This document shows, in pieces, positions 18,186-26,664 of a stretch of DNA of 64,000 bases. Position 1 is the stretch's first letter. Every line of letters starts with the position of its first letter. The stretch is from Candidatus Gastranaerophilales bacterium (GTDB taxonomy: Bacteria > Cyanobacteriota > Vampirovibrionia > Gastranaerophilales > Gastranaerophilaceae): NCBI GenBank assembly GCA_944326685.1, contig CALVEV010000018.1, positions 1 through 64,000 of the forward strand, read 5' to 3'. The translations under genes and the position numbers were made by a program. The notes below the pieces were generated by a model. That model ran no database searches. It was not told the DNA's origin and was given only the letters and a program-made list of their open reading frames with translations.

Positions 18186-19430
18186 CTACTTATAAATACC
18201 GATTGCACTTGATAATGCAATTCCTCCTTTTACTGCCGGCTTATTTACTACAGAACCGTTAACAAACATAACAGTTGAGCCACCGCCATCAAGATTCATT
18301 GCATTAACGCAACCCAAACTTTGCATTAAATATGCAAGTTCATTTAAAGTAAGACCAATTGATGAACCTTCACGACCATCAGCGGTAATTAAGATTACAT
18401 GATTATCTCTTGTGTAACCGATGGCTGTTCTTGGATTTCTACCTCCAATACAACCCAATTTCTGAGCTGTCATATCGACAAAAACTTCTCCATCTTTTAC
18501 AAGATAAGGTCCACCACTTATTATATGCTTAACACCTTTCCAATCTGGTGCTGTAGCCACATCTAAATTTACTTTATCACCAACTCTTAACTCATTTAAT
18601 TTACTTGCTGGTCCAACAATAACATATCCATCTTGAGGAATTTCACATCTTGAAACTGTTATTGCAACTATTTTATTATCTTTTACAACAACTTGCTTTC
18701 CATATTTTGGAGTAATAGTTGAATAAGTCCCCCAATCAGGAGTATAAACAATTAAATGAGTAGATAACATTCTTGGTTGATTTATATTATCAAGCTGTAT
18801 TTTATCGAATCCATGTTTTAATACTGCATTAAATTGCAACCTATCCATTGCAAATCCATCTTCTAAAAATCCCATTGAAACCCTATTATGAATAGGACCA
18901 GTATATATTTTCCCATCAATCATTAAAGTTCCTAATGGACAACCTGTTTGAGGTTTAAAAAAAGCACCGTTTATAGCAACTAAAGAATTACTTTTTTTTG
19001 CCATTGAAGCAATAGACGCCTTTCTTTGCAACTTATCTGAAGCCATAACCGGTGCAATTTTCAATTCAGGATTTATACTTAAGTCAGTTTCTACAATATT
19101 AAGGCGAACTGGTCTACCGTTATAATACTTAGTCATTCTTATATGCTTTAAGCCATCATCAATTGTATAAATAGATCCATTCTTATACTTGCGGGCAATC
19201 TGTTGATTGAATTCTAAAAGCTTATTCTCTTCTCTTACTTCTTGGGTTATAACTTGTTCTTCTTGATGTATATTATGAATAATCGGCGATGCCACAATTC
19301 CATTAACTATCCGTACATTCTCAGCCATAACATAAATACTCTGAGAGGATAGTAATCCATAGAGCAAAGCTAAATTTACTCCTATCAAGAGGAGTTTTTC
19401 GACATTCGGTCGCAAATAAGTGGTATCCAT
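18186..19430 (-). CDS. Exported phosphodiester glycosidase (NAGPA) domain protein
   Basis: A 414-residue protein with a hydrophobic N-terminal segment (about residues 10-30) that should export or anchor it. The NAGPA domain (phosphodiester glycosidase, formerly DUF2233) is shown by LVAINGAFF, GGPYLVKDGE, RTAIGYTRDN and the closing MNLDGGGSTVMFVNG. The family cleaves phosphodiester-linked sugars, probably in cell-envelope polymers. A GTG 9 bases upstream would overlap the AAAAGG ribosome site, so the ATG at 19430 is used. A strong sigma70-type promoter lies upstream. A second, shorter family member is at 41807. Confidence 0.88.
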   Translation of the reverse strand: MDTTYLRPNVEKLLLIGVNLALLYGLLSSQSIYVMAENVRIVNGIVASPIIHNIHQEEQVITQEVREENKLLEFNQQIARKYKNGSIYTIDDGLKHIRMTKYYNGRPVRLNIVETDLSINPELKIAPVMASDKLQRKASIASMAKKSNSLVAINGAFFKPQTGCPLGTLMIDGKIYTGPIHNRVSMGFLEDGFAMDRLQFNAVLKHGFDKIQLDNINQPRMLSTHLIVYTPDWGTYSTITPKYGKQVVVKDNKIVAITVSRCEIPQDGYVIVGPASKLNELRVGDKVNLDVATAPDWKGVKHIISGGPYLVKDGEVFVDMTAQKLGCIGGRNPRTAIGYTRDNHVILITADGREGSSIGLTLNELAYLMQSLGCVNAMNLDGGGSTVMFVNGSVVNKPAVKGGIALSSAIGIYK

Positions 19431-19439
19431 ATGTGTCAC

Positions 19440-19773
19440 CTTTTCTTTTAAGTAACGCAGATACCTTTTTTATTAGAGAGTGGTGTGGGGCATAACACTC
19501 TTCAGGTCAAGCACTCATTTTTTTGCCTTGTATCCTTACACTATAATTATAACGTATATTACAACCCTTTTCAACCCCAAAAAGCAACGATAACAATAAA
19601 TTTACAAAACTAAATAGTGTATAACCTACACAATACAAGAATTGTAACACATACATTTATTATTTTATTAAGTTATGTAACAAAAACAAGTAAGGAATCG
19701 TATATTACTAAAGTTTTACCCCAAAATACCGTTGACCGAATCATAGGAATATTTTAGGGATCGCGCGCAAAAA
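19440..19773. other. Divergent intergenic region, 334 bases
   Basis: It separates the minus-strand glycosidase gene from the plus-strand 889-residue gene. It holds one clear sigma70-like promoter for the glycosidase (19546-19574) and a leader of about 100 bases. No ORF of note and no clear promoter for the plus-strand gene was found; TTGACC at 19731-19736 has no good -10 at the right distance. Confidence 0.6.
19546..19574 (-). promoter_or_regulatory. Sigma70-type promoter TTGAAA-N17-TATAAT
   Basis: On the minus strand TTGAAA (19569-19574) is followed by exactly 17 bases and TATAAT (19546-19551). This is the best -35/-10 pair seen in the window. It reads into the phosphodiester glycosidase gene, giving a 5' leader of about 100 bases. 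Confidence 0.8.
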
Positions 19774-22443
19774 ATGGGTATGTCGTCTTCACAAGCTAGA
19801 CTGTTGTCTTTGACAGCAAGACAGCACAATATCGAATTAAAGGCTCAGCGTCTACAGGCTGACAAGCTTCGTATGGCTGATGAGTCCGACTATGCCTATA
19901 AATCCTATTTAAATGCCCTAAATGCAACAAAAACAAATGCCCTAATCACCTTAGAAGACGGAACTATAGGTGATACCTTATTAACCGCAGATAAAATATT
20001 CACATATGACACCCTAAGTAAACAATATTCACTTAAAGCGCAAAACGGCAAAACCCTTATTTCCTCAACACTACACAATGCGTATAAAACAACAAACACA
20101 TTGGAAGAATACCTACACAGGTTAGGACTTATTTCTGATGTAGAATACACTATTACAGATATAGTGGAAAATCCTGCCTACCCTCAAGCAGTAAGTCAAT
20201 GGGAAATTGACCATGCTAAATGGGAAACTGACATTGTACAATACAATCAAGATCTCGCTCAATGGGAAATCAATTACCCAATATGGGTTACAAACATGGA
20301 ACAATATCAAATTGACTATAATCAATGGCAAATTGATCATAATCATTGGGATACTGTTGAAATGGTTCCATACAGAGAATGGGAAGAAAAACATGACTAT
20401 TGGCAAAATGTTCAAATGCCTCAGTATGAAACAGCTCATACTCAATGGGAAACTGATTATGACTATTGGCAAAATGTTCAAATACCTAATTACAACCAAG
20501 AACTAAATGAATGGCAAGAAAAACATGACTATTGGCAAAATGTTCAAATGCCTCAGTATAATACTGAATACGCTGCTTGGCAAATTGAACATAATCAATG
20601 GGTTGAAGATATGACACCTTATTGGGAATGGGAAGAAGCTACTGAAGATTATAATGAATGGCAAACAGAATATAACCAATGGGTTACAGATACTAATAAT
20701 TATAATAATTGGGTAATTGAGCACGCGCAATGGGTTACAGATACTAATAATTATAATAATTGGGAAACAGAATACGCACAATGGCTTATAGATACTAATA
20801 ATTATAATAAATATCTTTCTGATTATAATAAATGGGCAAATACAGATATGCCTAATTGGGAAGCAAAAAGGCCTGATGAAAGCAATATTAAATATGGAGA
20901 AAGCCTTGGAGATAAATTAGAAACACTTTATGGTTATACCTCATCAATAGAAAATGGATATAGTTCAAGAGCTGACTTATTTGGAGGACTAATCGATTAT
21001 TTTGAAGGACGAGGTTATAGTTCTAGTAGTATGCTACATGTTAATAATAAATGGTATAATGGAGAAAATAATAGATACGAAACAACAGTTGGAAATTATA
21101 TAATAATTGATAAAAGTGGTGATATTCCACTTGTTCAACATAATAAGTATGCTGAAATTTCAGCAGAAATTAATAATGAAAGTGAATATAAAGCTGTAAA
21201 AGAAGCAGGCGAAAGTTGTAATATAACAAGTAGCTCATCAAATGGAGAAAAACTTTTAAGCAAATGGAATGCTGATGGCTCTCTAAAATCTATAAAAAAA
21301 TGGGCTATAGATTTATTTTGTTTGTCAAAAAAAGACAAATGGGAAGGAGATACTAATTATGAATTTGGTTACGAACATTTTGGAGTAACAGAAGATCAAC
21401 TTATAGAAGCTATCATTGAATTTAAAGAAAGCCTTGATACATATAGAGATTTTGATGAAGAATTATATAATCACGATTATAGTGCATGGCTAGCTCAAAA
21501 ACCAGCTACTCCAGTAGCTCCTCCAGTACCAGGAGCAAAACCTGTTGAGCCTACAAAACCAGGAACAGAACCTGTTGAACCTACAAAACCAGGAGCAAAA
21601 CCTGTTGAACCTACAAAACCATCTGATGTACCTCCAGCAAAAGCAGGAGATGAACCTGTTGCTCCTACAAAACCTAGCGAACCACCTAGACCAACTAGAC
21701 CAACAGCACCTGTTGAACCAACTAGACCTGAAGAACCTGTTGAACCTCTAAGACCAGAAGAACCTATTGCTCCTACTCACCCTGGAGCAATGCCGATAAA
21801 ACCAATAAAACCTCAAGAACCTATACTTGATATATATATAGCAGGTATACCAGAATACATTATTAATCCAGATAAAAAAATAGAAACAACATCTTTTAGA
21901 AATAAAAATGAAGCACAATGGTATATTAATCAATGGTATAAAATGGAAGGAAAAGATGAGACACCTGAAGTTAAAGAAGAAAAAGTATTTGATACAACAA
22001 CTAATACATACATATTTATTTATTCTATAGAAAACGTAAATAAATCAAACACAACATATACAACTAATCAATACCTAGGCACAGAAGAAAATGAAAATTA
22101 TTTAGTACTACAAGATGAAATGTTAGACAATAATACTTGGTTGCATAATGTTTTAAATGAAGGATTTGTTCAAATACAAGTATTTGATAATTATGCAAAT
22201 AAATTCGTTGATACATCTACAGCTATAGACACAAGATTAGAAGTTGTTCCTGATGAAAAAGAAATAAAAAAAGCTGAAGCAACATACGAAGCAAGATTAA
22301 GAGAAATAAACTATAAGGATTCTAAAATAGATAAAGAACTTTCTAAGTTAGAACTTGAAAGAACCGCGATTAAAACACAACAAGATGACCTAAAGAAAAT
22401 AATAAACGATAATGTTGATTTATCATTTAACTTATTTTCATAA
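19774..22443 (+). CDS. Unknown 889-residue repeat protein, 'SQARLL' N-terminus, Trp-heptad and Pro-rich regions
   Basis: No named family recognised. The N-terminus MGMSSSQARLLSLTARQ and the last 60 or so residues (coiled coil ending VDLSFNLF) match the 536-residue protein at 8233. Between them lie: a region at about 140-365 with some 24 tryptophans, mostly in W-x6-W pairs; a globular-looking part at about 366-580; a Pro-rich stretch at about 585-695 with a 10-residue repeat PGAKPVEPTK; and a final domain with Tyr/Thr-rich segments. No signal peptide or membrane helix. The layout suggests a long fibrous surface or structural protein, but that is inference. The ribosome site is not clear (AGGGAT is 15 bases upstream). 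Confidence 0.75.
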   Translation: MGMSSSQARLLSLTARQHNIELKAQRLQADKLRMADESDYAYKSYLNALNATKTNALITLEDGTIGDTLLTADKIFTYDTLSKQYSLKAQNGKTLISSTLHNAYKTTNTLEEYLHRLGLISDVEYTITDIVENPAYPQAVSQWEIDHAKWETDIVQYNQDLAQWEINYPIWVTNMEQYQIDYNQWQIDHNHWDTVEMVPYREWEEKHDYWQNVQMPQYETAHTQWETDYDYWQNVQIPNYNQELNEWQEKHDYWQNVQMPQYNTEYAAWQIEHNQWVEDMTPYWEWEEATEDYNEWQTEYNQWVTDTNNYNNWVIEHAQWVTDTNNYNNWETEYAQWLIDTNNYNKYLSDYNKWANTDMPNWEAKRPDESNIKYGESLGDKLETLYGYTSSIENGYSSRADLFGGLIDYFEGRGYSSSSMLHVNNKWYNGENNRYETTVGNYIIIDKSGDIPLVQHNKYAEISAEINNESEYKAVKEAGESCNITSSSSNGEKLLSKWNADGSLKSIKKWAIDLFCLSKKDKWEGDTNYEFGYEHFGVTEDQLIEAIIEFKESLDTYRDFDEELYNHDYSAWLAQKPATPVAPPVPGAKPVEPTKPGTEPVEPTKPGAKPVEPTKPSDVPPAKAGDEPVAPTKPSEPPRPTRPTAPVEPTRPEEPVEPLRPEEPIAPTHPGAMPIKPIKPQEPILDIYIAGIPEYIINPDKKIETTSFRNKNEAQWYINQWYKMEGKDETPEVKEEKVFDTTTNTYIFIYSIENVNKSNTTYTTNQYLGTEENENYLVLQDEMLDNNTWLHNVLNEGFVQIQVFDNYANKFVDTSTAIDTRLEVVPDEKEIKKAEATYEARLREINYKDSKIDKELSKLELERTAIKTQQDDLKKIINDNVDLSFNLFS
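20395..20549 (+). repeat. 66-base in-frame tandem repeat, three copies
   Basis: GACTATTGGCAAAATGTTCA begins at 20395, 20461 and 20527, a period of 66 bases (22 codons). It encodes repeated D-Y-W-Q-N-V-Q-x-P units. The near-identical DNA suggests recent duplication or homogenisation. Confidence 0.9.
20677..20829 (+). repeat. 51-base in-frame tandem repeat, three copies
   Basis: Units starting CAATGG at 20677, 20728 and 20779 share ATACTAATAATTATAATAA, a period of 51 bases (17 codons). They encode Q-W-x-x-D-T-N-N-Y-N repeats. Confidence 0.9.
21529..21618 (+). repeat. 30-base in-frame proline-rich repeat, three copies
   Basis: Three units of 30 bases starting CCAGGAGCA or CCAGGAACA encode PGAKPVEPTK, PGTEPVEPTK and PGAKPVEPTK. 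Degenerate P-E-P and P-T-R units continue to about 21810. Confidence 0.9.
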
Positions 22444-22478
22444 AAAGGAGTATCAAATAAAATAAGATACTCCTTTTT
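22442..22478. terminator. Bidirectional terminator between the repeat gene and gatA
   Basis: Perfect 13-bp stem AAAAAGGAGTATC/GATACTCCTTTTT with an 11-base loop. A and T runs on the two sides let it work on both strands, for the plus-strand repeat gene and the minus-strand gatA. Confidence 0.88.
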
Positions 22479-22494
22479 ATCAAGTAAATCATTA

Positions 22495-23976
22495 TTATTT
22501 ACAACAAGCACATAAATCAGGAGCTAAAGATTTATAAAAATCATTAGCTTGTTCAAATCTATATGCAATATTAAATAACTTAGCTTCAGCTAATTGTGGT
22601 GCCATTATTTGAAGACCAATAGGCATTCCATCTACATCAAACCCAGCAGGAACACTTATTGCAGGAATACCTGCTAAATTAGATGAAATTGTAGCTATAT
22701 CTGTTAAATACATAGCTAATGGGTCTTCTGCTCTTGAACCTAAGTCAAATGCTGTGTTAGGACAAGTTGGACCAATTAAAGCATCAACATTTTTGAATGC
22801 TTCTACAAATTCATCTGTTACAAGTCTTCTCATTTGCTGAGCTTTTTTATAATAAGCATCATAATAACCAGAACTTAAGGCATAAGTTCCAAGCATTATA
22901 CGACGTTTTACTTCATCACCAAAACCTTCGGCTCTTGATTTACAATATAAATCAAGTAAATTTTCCGGATTTGCAGTTCTATGACCATATCTTACACCAT
23001 CAAATCTTGCTAAGTTTGAACTACATTCAGCAGTTGCTAAGATATAGTAAATACCGATTGAATACTTAATTTTTGGTAAAGAAACTTCAACAATTTCTGC
23101 ACCTAATTTTTTGTATGTTTCAATAGCATTTTCGATTGCTTTTTGAACACAAGGAGAAACACCCTCTCCCATTAATTCCTTAACAACACCTATTTTCATT
23201 CCTTTAATATCGTTATTTAAAGATTGAGAATAATGTTCTACAGGTAAATTCAAAGAAGTTGAATCATGTGGATCATGACCAGAAATAACTTCTAATAAAT
23301 TAGCTGCATCTTCAACTGTTCTTGAGAACGGACCAATTTGGTCTAAAGATGAAGCAAAAGCTATTAAACCATATCTTGATACTTTACCATAAGTAGGTTT
23401 CATACCAACAATACCACAGAAACTTGCAGGTAAGCGAATACTTCCACCAGTATCAGAACCAAGTGCTAAGGTAGCTTCACAAGCTGCAACTGATGCAGCT
23501 GAGCCACCTGATGATCCTCCTGGAACTTTATTTAAGTTCCAAGGATTATGAACTTTTTTAAATGCAGAGTTTTCATTTGATGAACCCATTGCAAATTCAT
23601 CTAAATTAGTTTTTCCAACAATTGGAACTAAGTTATTCAATAGTTTTTGAGTAACTGTAGCATTGTATGGGGATACAAAATTTTCTAAAATCTTACTTGA
23701 TGCAGTTGTTTTTGATCCAATAAGATTCATATTATCTTTTAATGCTAATGGAATACCTGCCAATAGTGGAAGTTCTTCTCCTTTAGCTATTTTTTCATCA
23801 ACTTTTTTAGCAGTTTCTAATGCTGTTTCTTCTGTTAAAGAATTAAATGCTCCTAATTTTTCATCTATTTCTTTAATTTTATTGATTGTAGCATTTGTTA
23901 ATTCAACAGCAGAAACCTCTTTATTTCTTAAAGCTTTGCTTTGCTCTGCTGCACTCTTTTTTAATAATTCGTTCAT
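22495..23976 (-). CDS. gatA: Asp-tRNA(Asn)/Glu-tRNA(Gln) amidotransferase subunit A
   Basis: The amidase subunit of GatCAB, which converts mischarged Glu-tRNA(Gln) and/or Asp-tRNA(Asn). The Lys-Ser-Ser triad segments are present: ALKDNMNLIG, GGSSGGSAASV and LGSDTGGSIRLPASFCG. The 493 residues are a normal length. AGGAG precedes the ATG. gatB and gatC are not adjacent, so the subunits are dispersed here. Identification is firm. Confidence 0.96.
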   Translation of the reverse strand: MNELLKKSAAEQSKALRNKEVSAVELTNATINKIKEIDEKLGAFNSLTEETALETAKKVDEKIAKGEELPLLAGIPLALKDNMNLIGSKTTASSKILENFVSPYNATVTQKLLNNLVPIVGKTNLDEFAMGSSNENSAFKKVHNPWNLNKVPGGSSGGSAASVAACEATLALGSDTGGSIRLPASFCGIVGMKPTYGKVSRYGLIAFASSLDQIGPFSRTVEDAANLLEVISGHDPHDSTSLNLPVEHYSQSLNNDIKGMKIGVVKELMGEGVSPCVQKAIENAIETYKKLGAEIVEVSLPKIKYSIGIYYILATAECSSNLARFDGVRYGHRTANPENLLDLYCKSRAEGFGDEVKRRIMLGTYALSSGYYDAYYKKAQQMRRLVTDEFVEAFKNVDALIGPTCPNTAFDLGSRAEDPLAMYLTDIATISSNLAGIPAISVPAGFDVDGMPIGLQIMAPQLAEAKLFNIAYRFEQANDFYKSLAPDLCACCK

Positions 23977-24035
23977 ATTTTCTCCTAATATAACTTTGTT
24001 AATTAAATTATATCAGAAAAAGATTTATTGAATAA

Positions 24036-24815
24036 TTAAAATTTAATAATTTCTAAAAGATTTGTAACAGGTTGTTTTTTTCGTAAGTTATCGAGCTTAG
24101 ATTGAACATAGCCGGCATGTTTGGAATTTGGCTTTAATTCTAAGAATTTTTTATAATAACGTTTTGCATCAGTTTTCTTGTTCATATTTTCAAAACAAAC
24201 ACCCATGCCTAAATAAGCTCTATGATAATTAGCATTTAGTTTAATTATTTTGAAAAAAATCTTACTTGCTTCAAAATATTTACCATTACATATCAATAAT
24301 GATGCCTTATGGGCATAAGCTTTTAAATAACCAGGCTTTGTTTCGATTAATTTATCATATATCAGCATCGCTAAGTCTTCTTCACCAACAAGTTCATGTG
24401 CTAATGCTAATTGAATTTGAGCATCGTTATTATTTGGATTTATAACAATAGCCTTTATCAATGCATCAATTGCTTTACAAGGTTCACCATTTAAAAGATG
24501 ACAAATACCTAACTCATAAAAAGTTTCAAATCGTCCAGCTTCTTGTTCAGATGCTTTTAATAAACACTCAATTGCTTTATCGTAATTACCTAAAAACTTA
24601 TATGAAACACCTAATCCATAATAAGAATCAGGATTATTACGTTTTATCATAATAGATTGTAAATACTTGGATACAGATTCTTGATGGAGATTAGCAAAAC
24701 GTAAAGCATCACCTCTGACACACAATCTGTATGCTTCAGAGTTATTTTCTTTTCTATCTACTTTCACAGCTACGTCAGAAACTTCTTTATTAGAAGTTTT
24801 TATATCTATTTTCAT
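24036..24815 (-). CDS. Tetratricopeptide-repeat protein
   Basis: A 259-residue protein with about six TPR units from residue 30 on, recognisable by A-Y/L-x-x-G-x-x-x-x-x-x-N-x-x-x-A patterns, for example YYGLGVSYKFLGNYDKAIE and GMGVCFENMNKKTDAKRYY. No signal peptide, so probably a cytoplasmic scaffold. GAGAGG precedes the ATG. It lies upstream of gatA on the same strand with a 59-base gap. No specific function can be assigned. Confidence 0.82.
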   Translation of the reverse strand: MKIDIKTSNKEVSDVAVKVDRKENNSEAYRLCVRGDALRFANLHQESVSKYLQSIMIKRNNPDSYYGLGVSYKFLGNYDKAIECLLKASEQEAGRFETFYELGICHLLNGEPCKAIDALIKAIVINPNNNDAQIQLALAHELVGEEDLAMLIYDKLIETKPGYLKAYAHKASLLICNGKYFEASKIFFKIIKLNANYHRAYLGMGVCFENMNKKTDAKRYYKKFLELKPNSKHAGYVQSKLDNLRKKQPVTNLLEIIKF

Positions 24816-24913
24816 TTACCTCTCTCCACAATAAAATTGTATATTTTTGAATTTGCTAGGGTAACATCCGTTTGGTTGATATTTATAAACCATTGGATTT
24901 ATATTTTCTAATG

Positions 24914-24922
24914 TGATATAAA
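24914..24922 (+). promoter_or_regulatory. Extended -10 (TGATATAAA) before the signalling operon
   Basis: TG-A-TATAAA is followed by six bases and the ATG at 24929. The extended -10 explains the missing -35. There is no Shine-Dalgarno, so a leaderless start is plausible. Confidence 0.5.
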
Positions 24923-24928
24923 TTTAAT

Positions 24929-25741
24929 ATGAAAAAAGTGCTGGTTGTTTTTTTATTAATATTATTAGGAACTATCTCATTTGCAGAAGATGAGATTAAT
25001 TTAGGCGAAATGCCTAAAGAGACATATAAAATTCCTGAGCAACAAAAAACAATAAAAGGGTCCTTACTAATTAGTGATACAAAAGTACTTGATGAGTTAA
25101 TTGAATTACAAAAAGAAAAAGATGTTGCTGACATTGAAACATTATGGAAAGGTACTGTTGAAAATAATAAAGTTATAGAATTTGCATTAAAAAAGCTTGC
25201 AACGCCAGAAAGTGAACGAAGAATTCACGCTTCACTAATGTCAAAGACGCTATCTGCAATAGTTACAGGCGCATCATTTGTTCCTTGTATGATGTCTAGC
25301 AACATGGCTGTACAAACATCTGCTTTTTCTGCCGGTAGGCTTGCCCAATCATTAATTAACCGAAAAAATGTACCACAAGAAGTTCCTTTAACAGATACTG
25401 AGCTTATTGAATTAGCAGCATTAATTGAAGATTTGCAAGACACAATTATATCAACATATTATAATTACAAAAATTCTCTTAATGCACTAAAAGATACACG
25501 TTCAAGAATGATTTTATATAGTAAAAATTATGATAAAGCACTAGAAAAGAACGATTTATTGGATGTTGCTATATCATCATCACTATACGACAATTTAAGA
25601 ATTCAAGAATATAAAGAAGAACAACTTGCAAGAAAATATCACTCAACATTACAAAGACTTGCAGGCAAAACAGCCGTAGATAAACTTTCAATATATCAAT
25701 ATGACTTTAGTTCAGCCCTTGTTAAAGAGGGGGTAAAATGA
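24929..25741 (+). CDS. Exported protein of unknown family, first of a paralogous pair
   Basis: A 270-residue protein with a clear signal peptide (MKKVLVVFLLILLGTISFA, cut about residue 20). Residues about 65-270 match the next gene product: ETLWKGTVENNKVIEFALKKL against ILWQGAATNSDTIKYALYKL, then a Gly/Ala/Ser-rich hydrophobic stretch (about 105-145), then a long helical region with LIELAALIEDLQDTIISTYY. The C-terminal helices vaguely recall TolC-type proteins, but not enough to call it. The stop overlaps the next start by 4 bases (ATGA). Probably periplasmic or outer-membrane-associated; function unknown. Confidence 0.72.
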   Translation: MKKVLVVFLLILLGTISFAEDEINLGEMPKETYKIPEQQKTIKGSLLISDTKVLDELIELQKEKDVADIETLWKGTVENNKVIEFALKKLATPESERRIHASLMSKTLSAIVTGASFVPCMMSSNMAVQTSAFSAGRLAQSLINRKNVPQEVPLTDTELIELAALIEDLQDTIISTYYNYKNSLNALKDTRSRMILYSKNYDKALEKNDLLDVAISSSLYDNLRIQEYKEEQLARKYHSTLQRLAGKTAVDKLSIYQYDFSSALVKEGVK

Positions 25742-26607
25742 AGAAAATAGCTATAATACTTGCAATATTATTAACTCAAAATATATCATCATTCGCAATT
25801 ACCTATGATGATCTAACGACAGTAAAAGAACCAGCTTACAGAGTTGGAGCAACTGATGATGTTGAAAACAAATTAGAAATAACCTCAAAAATTGAAAAAG
25901 CTAAAATAAAAATTGAAGAACAAAAAAATATAGAAAATCTAACTTATGCAGATTTAAGTATAAAAATGATTTCATCCGAAATATCTCAATCATTAGAAAT
26001 TGATTATGATACTATGCTTGCAGACTTATCAATACTATGGCAAGGAGCAGCAACTAACAGTGATACTATAAAATATGCTCTATATAAACTTGCAAATCCT
26101 GATAAAGACAAGCCCGACAACAGCGCAGTAAAAAAAGTATTAACAAGTATTGCAAGCATGTCTAGCCTTGTAGGTGCAACAACAGGGAATCCATTACTGG
26201 CATGTGCTTCATTAATTGGAGGTAATACACTTGGAATTATGTCCCAAGACACAAAAGCATTGAACTATAAATACACTAAAGTTAATGATGCCGATATGAT
26301 AATACTTGTTAGAAAAGTTGATGAACTTCAACAAAAAGTGGTTAATGCATATTTTGATTACATGACAACAAGAAAAATCTTTGAAATGACCCAAGATATG
26401 GCAGAAAAAAGACAAATAAACTATGATAAAGCACAAAATTCATCAAAAGAAATAATATTAATAACAGATGCGTATTATAGAGAATCACTAAACCAATTAG
26501 CTAAAGCTCAAGGAGATTTTGCAGATGCAAGGTCACGATTAGAACAACTTGTTGGAAAAGATATTTTCAAACAATTTGAATCAAATGTATCAACGAGAAA
26601 ATCTTGA
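25738..26607 (+). CDS. Exported protein of unknown family, second of a paralogous pair
   Basis: A 289-residue protein with a signal peptide (MKKIAIILAILLTQNISSFA). It is a diverged paralogue of the protein just upstream over about 200 residues, with the same order: W-x-G motif helix, small-residue hydrophobic segment (SIASMSSLVGATTGNPLLA), and long amphipathic helices ending in LEQLVGKDIFKQFE. Start and upstream stop overlap, so the two are made together, perhaps as a heteromer. It carries an extra charged helix at about 38-75. Function unknown. Confidence 0.72.
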   Translation: MKKIAIILAILLTQNISSFAITYDDLTTVKEPAYRVGATDDVENKLEITSKIEKAKIKIEEQKNIENLTYADLSIKMISSEISQSLEIDYDTMLADLSILWQGAATNSDTIKYALYKLANPDKDKPDNSAVKKVLTSIASMSSLVGATTGNPLLACASLIGGNTLGIMSQDTKALNYKYTKVNDADMIILVRKVDELQQKVVNAYFDYMTTRKIFEMTQDMAEKRQINYDKAQNSSKEIILITDAYYRESLNQLAKAQGDFADARSRLEQLVGKDIFKQFESNVSTRKS

Positions 26608-26664
26608 AAATTTGAGAAAAATGATATATATTAACGTAAGAGTATACAATTATTTTGAGGCAGT

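Noticed and set aside
20122..20781. Two long minus-strand ORFs (20122-20499 and 20503-20781) inside the 889-residue gene
   Set aside because: They are reverse readings of the in-frame Trp-rich repeat; repeated codons such as CAATGG lack stops in reverse. Their products are Ile/Phe-rich repeats without ribosome sites.
20395..20829. Regular repeats that might be taken for a CRISPR array
   Set aside because: Periods of 66 and 51 bases are multiples of three, the units stay in frame in an open gene, and the intervening sequence is related rather than unique.
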